Assembly (NCBI GenBank): GCA_041584155.1
Contig: JBFHEL010000136.1
Span: forward strand, 1 to 9,629
Reading direction: 5' to 3'
Length of the DNA stretch: 9,629 bases
Source of the DNA: Saccharicrinis sp041584155
Lineage (GTDB): Bacteria; Bacteroidota; Bacteroidia; Bacteroidales; Marinilabiliaceae
The notes below the pieces were generated by a model. That model had not been told where the DNA came from, did not search any database, and worked only from the letters and a program-made list of their open reading frames with translations. Of this stretch, positions 1-7,377 are shown in pieces. Both the position numbers and the translations under genes were made by a program. Each line of letters begins with the position of its first letter. Position 1 is the first letter of the stretch.

Positions 1-45
1 GCCAAAAACAATTTCCTATCTTGTGACTTTGTTCTATAAAACAAA

Positions 46-53
46 TATATTTG
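46..53 (+). promoter_or_regulatory. Bacteroidota -7 element (TATATTTG) of the response regulator gene
   Basis: TATATTTG matches the Bacteroidota housekeeping sigma -7 consensus TAnnTTTG. A TTG at 21-23 lies 22 nt upstream and could be a weak -33 element. The predicted transcription start is around 57-60. That leaves almost no leader before the GTG at 62 and favours the ATG at 83 as the real start. This is a motif match only. Confidence 0.4.
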
Positions 54-82
54 AAATCTAAGTGTTAAAAAAATTAGTGTCA

Positions 83-1438
83 ATGAAAATACATATTGTT
101 GAAGACGACCGGGTTTTTAATAAGCTTATTGAACGATCACTCTTATTAAATCCTGATTTTGAAATTGATACTTTTTTTGATGGTGAAACATTTTTCAAAC
201 ATCTACCCGACAACCCCGATATTGTAACCCTGGATTTAGGTTTACCTGATCATACAGGAGAAGAAATACTCAGACAAATAAAAAGATACAATCCTGATAT
301 AGAGGTTATTATTATTTCGGGACAAGACAGCATCACTACAGCTGTTAACCTTTTAAAGGAAGGTGCTTACGATTACATTACCAAAGACGAAAATATAAAA
401 GACAGACTGCTCAACAGTGTAAATAACATCCGTAATAAAAAGAAACTCCTGGATGAGATTTCTCAATTAAAGACTGAAATTGCCCATAAATATAATTTTG
501 GCAATGCTATTATTGGCGATAGTCCTGTTATGAAAGAAGTTTTTGCTCTGGTGCAAAAAGCCATCAAAGTGCCAAATATTAACGTATCGGTATATGGAGA
601 TACGGGCACAGGAAAGGAGCTTGTTGCCAAAACAATTCACTACAATTCCATCAGAAAAAACAAACCATTTATTGCCGTAAACATGGGAGCCATTCCCCGT
701 GACTTAATAGAGAGCGAACTGTTTGGCCACGAGAAAGGAGCTTTTACGGGTGCTATTCTTACCAAAAAGGGTAAGTTTGAAGAGGCCGAAGGTGGCACTA
801 TCTTTTTAGATGAGATTGGCGAAATGGATATTAACCTACAGGTAAAACTATTACGCGTACTTCAAGAACGAGAAATCACCCGTGTGGGAGGAAACGAAGT
901 GATTAAAGTTAATACCCGCATTGTTACGGCTACCAATAAAGATTTAATGGAAGAAGTAAAACAAGGAAATTTTCGTGAAGACCTATACTACAGACTACTG
1001 GGTTTGCCTATTCATCTTCCGCCCTTAAAAGACCGTCAAAACGACATTATTACCCTCAGTCAGTTTTTTCTAAACAGCTTTTGCGAAGACAACCAGCTTG
1101 AAACAATGGCATTTACCTCGCGTGCCAAGAAAAAACTTTTAAGCTATGCTTTCCCTGGCAATGTACGTGAATTAAAGGCTATTATTGAGTTAAGCGCTGT
1201 AATGGCCAGCAACCGACAGATTGATGAGGAAAACATACTTCTTAACTCCTCCAATGCCGAGTTGGATATTCTTGCCGAAGAAATGACACTTAAGGAATAT
1301 AGCGAAAGAATTATACGCCATTATCTTCGCCAATATGATCATAATGTACTGAAGGTGGCCAAGAAACTGGATATAGGCAAATCAACCATCTACAATATGA
1401 TTAAGCGAGAAAAAGAAAATGAGGAAATTGAAGATTAA
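83..1438 (+). CDS. Sigma-54-dependent NtrC-family response regulator
   Basis: A cytoplasmic transcription activator that should be phosphorylated by a histidine kinase and remodel sigma-54 RNA polymerase closed complexes using ATP. Numbering from the ATG at 83 (451 aa), the receiver domain has acidic residues E7-D8-D9, phospho-acceptor D51, S79 and K101. A charged linker, probably coiled coil, covers about 113-136. The AAA+ domain has Walker A GDTGTGKE (172-179, with D where E is more usual), GAFTGA (219-224) for sigma-54 contact and Walker B FLDEIGE (D243, E244). A FREDLYYRL segment bears the likely arginine finger. A Fis-type helix-turn-helix lies at about 420-442. Length and order are standard. 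GTG at 62 would add seven residues (MLKKLVS) but lies at the predicted transcription start, so ATG 83 is preferred. No partner kinase and no convincing -24/-12 promoter is visible in the window, so the target genes are unknown. Confidence 0.95.
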   Translation: MKIHIVEDDRVFNKLIERSLLLNPDFEIDTFFDGETFFKHLPDNPDIVTLDLGLPDHTGEEILRQIKRYNPDIEVIIISGQDSITTAVNLLKEGAYDYITKDENIKDRLLNSVNNIRNKKKLLDEISQLKTEIAHKYNFGNAIIGDSPVMKEVFALVQKAIKVPNINVSVYGDTGTGKELVAKTIHYNSIRKNKPFIAVNMGAIPRDLIESELFGHEKGAFTGAILTKKGKFEEAEGGTIFLDEIGEMDINLQVKLLRVLQEREITRVGGNEVIKVNTRIVTATNKDLMEEVKQGNFREDLYYRLLGLPIHLPPLKDRQNDIITLSQFFLNSFCEDNQLETMAFTSRAKKKLLSYAFPGNVRELKAIIELSAVMASNRQIDEENILLNSSNAELDILAEEMTLKEYSERIIRHYLRQYDHNVLKVAKKLDIGKSTIYNMIKREKENEEIED

Positions 1439-1632
1439 GGCCCCTACTCTAGTAAAGCATCTGTTAGTTAATGTACTGTTATAAAAAAACAGCCCCTTCA
1501 TGATGAGAACCTTTGCTTTCGCCTTGATGAATCTGATCAACAACCAAACACAAACAGCTATTTAAGTACTTACAACTTATACCGATTGAAAAATAGCAAA
1601 AACAAAGATAACACCCCGGTAATTAAGACGGT

Positions 1633-1659
1633 AAAAAACAGGTAGCTACTGTATTTTTT
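1633..1659. other. Symmetrical hairpin spanning the hydrolase stop codon
   Basis: On both strands this reads as an A run, then ACAG, a 7-nt loop, CTGT, and a T run. It could work as a weak bidirectional terminator between the convergent response regulator and hydrolase genes. The stem is only 4 bp before a mismatch, extended by A-T pairs. It contains the annotated hydrolase stop (TAG, 1648-1646 on the minus strand). If the hydrolase frame really continues to 1570, as argued in the findings, the hairpin is inside coding sequence and is not a terminator. Confidence 0.3.
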
Positions 1660-2569
1660 GAGAAACAGAGATCCTGTTCATAAAACCAAACACGCTATCA
1701 AAATAGGCTTCTCCTCCAACCTGCCAAACATTCAGATGGGTAGCTTCGGGTACTTCAATAAATTCTTTATCGCTACTGGCTAAACATTCAAAATTCTGTT
1801 TACCATATTTAATATCAATATGCCGATCAGCATTACCATGCACCACCATAACAGGCTGACGAATATTTTTTGCCGCCTCTACGGGTTTTACGTCTTCAGC
1901 ATGAAAGTCTCCCAGCAGCTCAGCCCACCAAACAGAATAGTCATTTACCAAGGAGATGTTGACCCCAATAGTACTTTCTGCATATTCATGAACGATGGTA
2001 CGGAAGTCGGTAAAAGAGCTTTCAATGACCCCGAATTTTATTCTTTTATCAATGGACAATGCCTGAAGTGACACTGCAGCTCCCAATGAGTTACCCCATA
2101 TCCCAAGGTTAGTGCCCATATCTTTTCTATGACTGAGCGAATCAACCAACACTTTAATATCCTGTTTCTCATAAAAACCAAAGGTACAATAGTCTCCTTC
2201 GCTTTGGCCGTGGGCTCTTAAATCAACAAGGACAGAATTATAACCCTTATTGGCCAAACGCTTACTCACAGGCAAATAGTATTCTTTACCCGACCTGATC
2301 CCATGAACAAGAATGACCGTGCCTTTAGCGGGCAAAGAGTCGGTTTTTACTAGAAGTGCAACCAATTTTAAACCATCATTTGATGTATAGGTAATCATTT
2401 CCGGTTCGGAATTAGCATGAAACGTTGTGGTTAAATGTTTAGCTTTTATATGATGATACAAATCGCTATTGATTTGAATAATTAATCTGCCACCTAAATT
2501 TCCCAGTACAGCTATACCGAATATAGAAACTATAGATAAACCAATAATGATTTTGCTCCTTAAGCTCAT
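1646..2569 (-). CDS. Membrane-anchored alpha/beta hydrolase, possibly frameshifted at the 3' end
   Basis: Serine hydrolase of the alpha/beta fold (dienelactone hydrolase/BAAT-like esterase group), substrate unknown. Numbering from the ATG at 2569 (307 aa), residues about 5-25 form a hydrophobic signal anchor after the basic MSLRSK, so the catalytic domain should be periplasmic. The visible catalytic set is oxyanion HG (H89-G90), nucleophile elbow GNSLG (S161), acid in HGNADRHID (D248) and base in ATHLN (H278). An upstream TTG at 2605 and ATG at 2599 are in frame, but a -7 element at 2594-2587 puts the transcript start near 2583, so ATG 2569 is chosen. The frame ends at a TAG just after an A6 run. 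With one A fewer the frame would continue to a TAA at 1572-1570 and add a C-terminal transmembrane helix (about 332 aa in total). The gene is monocistronic, convergent with the response regulator and divergent from glsA. Confidence 0.85.
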   Translation of the reverse strand: MSLRSKIIIGLSIVSIFGIAVLGNLGGRLIIQINSDLYHHIKAKHLTTTFHANSEPEMITYTSNDGLKLVALLVKTDSLPAKGTVILVHGIRSGKEYYLPVSKRLANKGYNSVLVDLRAHGQSEGDYCTFGFYEKQDIKVLVDSLSHRKDMGTNLGIWGNSLGAAVSLQALSIDKRIKFGVIESSFTDFRTIVHEYAESTIGVNISLVNDYSVWWAELLGDFHAEDVKPVEAAKNIRQPVMVVHGNADRHIDIKYGKQNFECLASSDKEFIEVPEATHLNVWQVGGEAYFDSVFGFMNRISVSQKIQ

Positions 2570-2586
2570 AAAATATTTATTTGGAA

Positions 2587-2594
2587 CAAATATA
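2587..2594 (-). promoter_or_regulatory. -7 element (TATATTTG) of the hydrolase gene
   Basis: On the minus strand TATATTTG matches TAnnTTTG exactly and lies 17 nt upstream of the ATG at 2569, giving a short leader of roughly a dozen nucleotides. No convincing -33 TTTG sits at 19-23 nt. Motif match only. Confidence 0.4.
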
Positions 2595-2631
2595 ACCATT
2601 CGCAAATCAAATAAATGCTAAATTTATTCAG

Positions 2632-2654
2632 TTTACATCATTTATTCATGTAAA
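2632..2654. repeat. Inverted repeat TTTACAT-N9-ATGTAAA
   Basis: Perfect 7-bp arms (2632-2638 and 2648-2654) with a 9-nt spacer lie between the divergent hydrolase and glutaminase genes. The repeat is about 40-60 bp upstream of the hydrolase -7 element, where an operator could sit. It is AT-rich, so chance occurrence is quite possible. Confidence 0.3.
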
Positions 2655-2751
2655 AACATGTCACTCATCATTTGAATTATGGCATATAAAAATTTACTTA
2701 CAGCATAAAATCCAATATCTATCAGCAATTAATCAATTAAGGTTACAGGCT

Positions 2752-3675
2752 ATGACAAACAACAGAGTACAAAAAATTATTCAGCAAGTATATCAGCGTG
2801 TAAAAAACATGGATGATCAAGGGAAGCCCGCATCATATATTCCTGAACTTGCTAAGATAAATCCGGCCTATTTTGGTGTTTATTTATCAACCATCAACAA
2901 CTATCATTTTGGTATAGGGGATTGGAACAAAAAATTTTCGATACAGAGTATTGCCAAAGTACTCTCGTTATGTATGGCCTACCGGATTTTAGGCAAGGAC
3001 ATCTGGCTTCGTGTAAATGTTGAACCATCGGGCACCCCTTTTAATTCCCTGATTCAATTGGAAAGCGACAAGGGTATTCCGCGTAACCCTTTTATCAATT
3101 CCGGTGCAATTGTGGTGTGTGATATATTATTAGACCACTTAAAGAACCCGAAGGACGATTTTTTGGCCTTCGTTCGCGATATTTCTGATAATCCGGAATT
3201 AGACTATAATCCCGGTATTGCCGCATCAGAGAAATCTGTAGGTTATTTAAATATTGCCCTGTGCAACTATATTAAATCATTAGGTAATATTAAAAACCCA
3301 GCAGAAGAGGTATTGGATTTTTATTTTAACCTCTGCTCTCTGGAAATGACCTGCGAAGAACTGGCTAAAACCTTTTTATTTTTAGCTTATGGAGGAAGTA
3401 AAGTATCGGATGACAAAGAGATCTTAAACCATAGTCAATGCAAAAGGATTAATGCACTGATGCAGACCTGTGGTTTCTACGATGAATCGGGAGAGTTTGC
3501 TTTTCTGGTGGGACTTCCCGGGAAAAGTGGGGTAGGTGGTGGCATTATTGCTGTTCACCCCGGGAAATATACCATTGCAGTATGGAGTCCGGGACTTAAT
3601 GCCAAGGGAAATTCGTACCGGGGTGTTCAATTGTTAGAGCATTTCACCACCGAAACCCAGGAATCGATATTTTAA
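2752..3675 (+). CDS. glsA: Glutaminase (L-glutamine amidohydrolase, GlsA type)
   Basis: Cytoplasmic serine-dependent glutaminase with a beta-lactamase-like fold, hydrolysing L-glutamine to L-glutamate and ammonia. The 307-aa length matches the bacterial GlsA family (about 308 aa). Visible family residues are Y29 in the SYIP segment, the FSIQSIAKV block with catalytic S66 and K69, N116 in NPFINSGAI, E160 and N167 in the SEKSVGYLN block, Y191, Y243, and the KSGVGGG loop (258-264). All of the expected active-site set is present, so the enzyme should be active. The start is supported by position relative to the conserved N-terminal helix and by AAGG at 2739-2742, nine nucleotides before the ATG. 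It is a single gene with no adjacent glutamate decarboxylase or antiporter, so an acid-resistance role cannot be read from context. General glutamine/glutamate or ammonia balance is the safer assignment. Confidence 0.97.
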   Translation: MTNNRVQKIIQQVYQRVKNMDDQGKPASYIPELAKINPAYFGVYLSTINNYHFGIGDWNKKFSIQSIAKVLSLCMAYRILGKDIWLRVNVEPSGTPFNSLIQLESDKGIPRNPFINSGAIVVCDILLDHLKNPKDDFLAFVRDISDNPELDYNPGIAASEKSVGYLNIALCNYIKSLGNIKNPAEEVLDFYFNLCSLEMTCEELAKTFLFLAYGGSKVSDDKEILNHSQCKRINALMQTCGFYDESGEFAFLVGLPGKSGVGGGIIAVHPGKYTIAVWSPGLNAKGNSYRGVQLLEHFTTETQESIF

Positions 3676-3683
3676 TCAACACT

Positions 3684-3818
3684 TTACCTAACACCAAACC
3701 TTTCACCCCTTATTTTGGCAGCCAACAGGCCGATCCCTAACAGGCAATACTGGCCCCATGGCGCAATCTGCTCCAGCACTGAATAAATCTTGCTTGCAAT
3801 CAATGAGTCATCAATTAT
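3684..3818 (-). pseudogene. Possible C-terminal gene remnant or small protein (stop-to-stop frame)
   Basis: A 44-codon minus-strand frame ends in TAA at 3686-3684. It has no ATG; a TTG at 3803 would give 39 residues. The predicted peptide looks protein-like: an amphipathic start (ASKIYSVLEQI), then APWGQYCLLGIGLLAAK and a basic end. It lies in a patch (about 3710-3780) clearly richer in G+C than the other intergenic DNA here. An overlapping plus-strand frame is also open (stop near 3868), which weakens the case. I do not recognise a family. Confidence 0.2.
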
Positions 3819-3912
3819 CTAACTTCCTATTCCTTCGCAGCAATGTAAAATCAGTTGATACCGGTCGGGATAGTTAAAAACAAACTCAAGCTATTATTTA
3901 CAATTATGAGGT

Positions 3913-3920
3913 TATCTTTG
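3913..3920 (+). promoter_or_regulatory. -7 element (TATCTTTG) of the U32 gene
   Basis: TATCTTTG matches TAnnTTTG exactly and is part of TTATCTTTGCAG, a 12-mer shared with the -7 region of the Dabb gene at 8848-8859. The predicted transcription start is about 3924-3927, almost on the GTG start at 3926. No clear -33 TTTG is seen. Confidence 0.55.
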
Positions 3921-3925
3921 CAGCT

Positions 3926-6172
3926 GTGAAAAAAGAAATTGAGTTACTTGCTCCCGGTGGAGATATTGAAAGCATTAAAGCGGCTATTATTGCCGGAGCC
4001 GATGCTATCTATTGTGGTTTAGAAAAATTTAATGCCCGCAACAGAGCCTCAAACATTAGCTTTGAAGAGCTGAAAGGTGTTATTCGTCTTGCACACAAGC
4101 ATGAATGCGAGGTATTTTTAACGCTCAATATTTTAATACTCGAAATTGAAATACCTGCACTCATTAAGCTTTTAAACAAACTTGTAAATACCAAAATTGA
4201 TGGTATTATCATTCAGGATTTAGGCTTATTTCACCTATTAGGTTCGTATTTCCCAACACTAAAAATACATGCTTCTACCCAACTCACAACTCATAACGAG
4301 GGTCAGATCAAATTTCTTAGCCGTCTGGGTGCTTCACGCGTTAACCTTTCGCGAGAACTAAACCTCAACGAGATAAAACACCTCTCAAGCATTGCCAACA
4401 GGCTTAATGTTTTAACCGAGGTATTTATACACGGTTCGCAGTGTATTTCGTTCTCGGGTATTTGTTATATGAGCTCTGTTCAAGGAGGCAATTCCGGTAA
4501 CCGAGGCAGATGCAGTCAGCCTTGCCGGGACAGATATATCATTACTCAGGCAGGGAAACAATATCCTCTTAATTTAAAAGATAACTCAGCATTTCATCAA
4601 CTAAAAGATCTGTACAACGCTGGTGTATATTCATTTAAGATAGAAGGACGAATAAAAAAGTATGATTATATCTTTACGGTTGTCGATACCTATCACAAAG
4701 AAATAAATCATATACTCACCAGTAATAAAACAACAGGAAATGATGCGGATCTTTACAAGGTTTTTAACCGGGATTTTACCAACCGATATCTGACAGGGGA
4801 AATTCATCAGGACATGTTTATTGATAATCCCCGTGATTTTTCGGTAAAAAGAATAGCCCAATTACACCAGCACTGTTCTAATGATACAGCAGAAGCCGCC
4901 GAAAAAAATCTTTACGCCGAAAAAGAAAATATCAAAACACATGCAGAAGAAGAGATTAAGAAACTTAGTATTGGAAAAATCCCACTGGGCATTTATATTT
5001 CGGGGGAAAAGGATTGCCCTTTAAAAATTACAGCGAAAACAAACAATACCTCTTTTGAAGTAATTTCTGACACCTTACTTAAAGGCTCTGGTACTGAGGC
5101 ATTGAACCAGGCAATAATTTTAAAAAGGCTGAAAGCCATTAACGAAACGGATTACTTTATTGAACACATGCATCTGGATGGAATAAAAGGAGAAGTATAC
5201 CTGCCTTTTAAGGATCTGACAGCTCTTAAAACAAAGCTTTTACTGCAGTTAAATCAATCAAAAAAAACCATTGGACCCATAACCCTTCCTGCCATAAAAA
5301 GCCATCGTACAGAAAAAAAACCAGGTCTTTCGGTCATCCTATCCTCATTACATGATATAAACCTCTGTCAGCATTCTGAAGCAGGGATATATTTTAAACT
5401 TCCCGGCAACTTAAAAAATAATTTTGATATTTTGCTTACGACCTTTCAGTCTCATAAAAAACTAACCCCTTGGTTTCCCGCCATTTTAATAGAGGATGAA
5501 TACCATATGGCTGTTGAATTTATTGAACAATTAAAACCAACTACATTAGTCACTGATAATACAGGAATTGCCTATGAAGCTTCTACAAGAAATATCAAAT
5601 GGATAGCCGGACCATCATTGAATATTGTAAACTCCTATTCGCTAATGGCATTAAAGGAGCATTTTGGTTGTTCCGGGGCCTTTATTTCTAATGAACTGAA
5701 TGCCATGGCTATCAGAAAAATAAAAAGACCGGAGGATTTTAATTTATACTACAGCATTTATCATCCGATTACCCTAATGACCACCCGCCAATGTTTATTT
5801 CATCAGGTTACCGGATGTAATAAGAAGGCCATGGATAAAACGTGCATAGCAGACTGTGAAAAATCAACCGTTATAAAAACCACCCAAGGCACTACCCTTT
5901 TTATTGAAAAATCAAAAGGGAATTATCACCGCATCTATCATCCTGAGAATAACCTGAACACCAAAATTACAGAGGAGGTTCCTGATGTTTTTAATGATTT
6001 TTTTATTGATCTAAGTGATATAGCTACGCACACAAACCTTACCGTAAACAAGAAAAAAATTATTGACCATTTTATAGCATTCTTAAATGGAGATACAGAG
6101 GCTAAGGAAAAACTCAACAAATGGATATATCCATGCACCAATACCCAGTATACCAGAGACGGCTCAATATAA
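3926..6172 (+). CDS. U32-family protein, RlhA-like (peptidase U32 plus DUF3656), probable RNA hydroxylation factor
   Basis: Domain order fits the long U32 family that includes E. coli RlhA (23S rRNA C2501 5-hydroxylation); the family name 'peptidase' is historical. The N-terminal TIM-barrel half begins at once with IELLAPGGD (5-13) and has AGADAIYCG (23-31). The Fe-S type cysteines are C173, C180, C196 and C200 in the HGSQC...SGICY...GRCSQPCR block, followed by KIEGRIK and FNRDFTNRYLTG. A DUF3656-like region covers about 345-445. The C-terminal half (about 455-748) carries a second quartet, C623, C631, C640 and C644. It is longer than E. coli RlhA (748 against about 653 aa). The start is GTG: conserved residues begin at residue 4, so there is no room for a later start. 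No Shine-Dalgarno sequence is seen, and the promoter abuts the start codon. rRNA hydroxylation is inferred from the family; another RNA target or a protease-like role is not excluded. Confidence 0.88.
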   Translation: MKKEIELLAPGGDIESIKAAIIAGADAIYCGLEKFNARNRASNISFEELKGVIRLAHKHECEVFLTLNILILEIEIPALIKLLNKLVNTKIDGIIIQDLGLFHLLGSYFPTLKIHASTQLTTHNEGQIKFLSRLGASRVNLSRELNLNEIKHLSSIANRLNVLTEVFIHGSQCISFSGICYMSSVQGGNSGNRGRCSQPCRDRYIITQAGKQYPLNLKDNSAFHQLKDLYNAGVYSFKIEGRIKKYDYIFTVVDTYHKEINHILTSNKTTGNDADLYKVFNRDFTNRYLTGEIHQDMFIDNPRDFSVKRIAQLHQHCSNDTAEAAEKNLYAEKENIKTHAEEEIKKLSIGKIPLGIYISGEKDCPLKITAKTNNTSFEVISDTLLKGSGTEALNQAIILKRLKAINETDYFIEHMHLDGIKGEVYLPFKDLTALKTKLLLQLNQSKKTIGPITLPAIKSHRTEKKPGLSVILSSLHDINLCQHSEAGIYFKLPGNLKNNFDILLTTFQSHKKLTPWFPAILIEDEYHMAVEFIEQLKPTTLVTDNTGIAYEASTRNIKWIAGPSLNIVNSYSLMALKEHFGCSGAFISNELNAMAIRKIKRPEDFNLYYSIYHPITLMTTRQCLFHQVTGCNKKAMDKTCIADCEKSTVIKTTQGTTLFIEKSKGNYHRIYHPENNLNTKITEEVPDVFNDFFIDLSDIATHTNLTVNKKKIIDHFIAFLNGDTEAKEKLNKWIYPCTNTQYTRDGSI

Positions 6173-6174
6173 AA

Positions 6175-6210
6175 TAAGCAAGGGTTTCATTGAACCGAAA
6201 CCCTTGTTTA
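6175..6210. terminator. Strong bidirectional terminator between convergent genes
   Basis: Perfect 10-bp stem CAAGGGTTTC (6179-6188) / GAAACCCTTG (6197-6206) with an 8-nt loop, extended outward by further A-T and G-U pairs. Downstream on the plus strand is TTTACTCTTTTATTTAT; on the minus strand CTTATTTTAT follows. It lies between the U32 stop (6172) and the cupin lipoprotein stop (6216), so it can serve both. Confidence 0.88.
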
Positions 6211-6215
6211 CTCTT

Positions 6216-7064
6216 TTATTTATCTTTATAATCGTCGAGAGTTTGATGTGTTTTTAACCACTCCTGTCCTTCACTACTGATAAAAAAGTCCATCCACATA
6301 TAATACATTTTTTTATTCTCATCAACAGTTACCCAATGGCTGGAGCCTATAGGAATATGCAACAGAGATAAACCTTTAAAGTGAACCGATTTATCATCAG
6401 CATGGACAATGATATCATTATTATCTAAGCCCAGAAAAAGCTGATCGAGCATAGGGTGTTCATGGGCACCAACGGCATCGGGGCCGGGAGCTTCCACAGT
6501 ACCCAACGATACTCTGGGTACGATATCCTTAGGCAATACGGTACGACTAATGGTGTTTGGACTTTTAATTTTTTCGGTATAGGGCTCACAATCCGCAAAA
6601 CGGGTAAAATAGATACCGTATTTATTTTCGGCAGGAAAGGATTCTAAATCTTTTCTATCCTGTGCAGACATTAACTTGGTAAACTGCACAAAATGAATGG
6701 TATCTCCGGCCGCTACCTCAATGGTAACCTGATTATAAGCCATTGGAATAGCAATGGTTTCCGGCACAATATTAAAAGATAAGGTATCTGTACTTAAAGT
6801 ACCCTTTCCCTTGATAAACAAAAGCATATTTGCATTCTCCGATGAGAAGGTAAGATCCTGTGAAACAGGGCCTGCATAGGCTACATGCTCAATTTTAGTA
6901 TCGGCTATTTCTCCCGGCAGCAATTCTTCTGTAAGAATCTGTTTTCCATTGGGAAAGACAAGCTGCAAATCCTGCATCACAATATCCGGCGAGTCGGAAC
7001 AGGCTGTAAGAAATAATATAACAATACTTGATAACAGGTAATTGATTTTCGATTTTAGATTCAT
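6216..7064 (-). CDS. Cupin-domain lipoprotein
   Basis: A 282-aa envelope lipoprotein of unknown substrate. The N-terminus has a basic start, a hydrophobic stretch and lipobox LTAC with lipidated C22. Two cupin-like beta-barrel halves can be made out. The first (about 75-150; MLLFIKGKGTLS and later VAAGDTIHFVQF) has no HxH metal motif and looks degenerate. The second (about 190-265) has motif 1 GAHEHPMLDQ (H201, H203; Q208 where Glu is usual) and motif 2 IPIGSSH (H243), so a metal site with two to three His is plausible. Bicupins of similar shape include isomerases and hydrolases of ureides and sugar acids, but a lipid-anchored one is less usual and no specific reaction can be named. It is monocistronic, ends at the bidirectional terminator, and has an 8-bp dyad about 50 nt upstream of the start. 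Confidence 0.8.
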   Translation of the reverse strand: MNLKSKINYLLSSIVILFLTACSDSPDIVMQDLQLVFPNGKQILTEELLPGEIADTKIEHVAYAGPVSQDLTFSSENANMLLFIKGKGTLSTDTLSFNIVPETIAIPMAYNQVTIEVAAGDTIHFVQFTKLMSAQDRKDLESFPAENKYGIYFTRFADCEPYTEKIKSPNTISRTVLPKDIVPRVSLGTVEAPGPDAVGAHEHPMLDQLFLGLDNNDIIVHADDKSVHFKGLSLLHIPIGSSHWVTVDENKKMYYMWMDFFISSEGQEWLKTHQTLDDYKDK

Positions 7065-7114
7065 GAGATTTTATTTTAAGGTTTTATATTCCTGTAGCAA
7101 GATGGAACGTAAGT

Positions 7115-7139
7115 GATTTGAAAAGTTAAACTTCAAATC
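7115..7139. repeat. Dyad GATTTGAA-N9-TTCAAATC
   Basis: Perfect 8-bp inverted arms (7115-7122 and 7132-7139) with a 9-nt AT-rich spacer lie 51 nt upstream of the cupin lipoprotein start. A symmetrical arrangement like this suits a dimeric regulator operator. It is too loosely spaced and lacks a T tract, so it is not a good terminator. Confidence 0.4.
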
Positions 7140-7335
7140 CCAACAGTGCCAAAAATTTCATGCTAAACTTAATACTTTTCAACCATAATTAAAAGTAATC
7201 GGGATTAACCAATCCAAAATGCAAAACCACTAAAAACCAATTAACACTTATGCCTTTACAGCATGTTATAGCTTATAGCTGTTTCTTGATAGAAGGCTCA
7301 TTTCTCGACATAGTGCTAATTTTTATTATTCTGTT

Positions 7336-7377
7336 CCTTCTGGATACATTTCCACTCCTTCGGGTTACATCTCTTCT
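7336..7377 (+). repeat. Two tandem imperfect 21-nt units
   Basis: Units 7336-7356 and 7357-7377 both begin CCTTC and share GG and TACAT; they match at 16 of 21 positions. In the open plus-strand frame they encode PSGYIST and PSGYISS. Differences fall partly at third codon positions, which hints at former coding sequence, but the frame has no start codon upstream. Confidence 0.35.

Noticed and set aside
62..82. GTG at 62 as start of the response regulator
   Set aside because: It would add MLKKLVS before the receiver domain and lies at the predicted transcription start; receiver domains usually begin with the residues encoded from ATG 83.
1476..1492. Hairpin CTGTT-N7-AACAG as terminator of the response regulator gene
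   Set aside because: Only 5 bp of weak stem and no T tract follows on the plus strand.
1654..1659. Canonical -1 ribosomal frameshift signal at the A6 run
   Set aside because: The -1 frame does not encode the transmembrane helix; a one-base deletion or +1 shift is needed, so a standard slippery heptamer does not explain it.
1820..2071. Plus-strand open frame inside the hydrolase gene
   Set aside because: The hydrolase on the opposite strand has a complete catalytic triad; this frame has no recognisable motif.
7134..7152. Sigma-54 (-24/-12) promoter before the cupin gene, suggested by TTGGCAC on the minus strand and the nearby sigma-54 activator
   Set aside because: A TGGCAC box is present, but no TTGC-like -12 box lies at the required spacing; the next TTG is about 4 bp too far.
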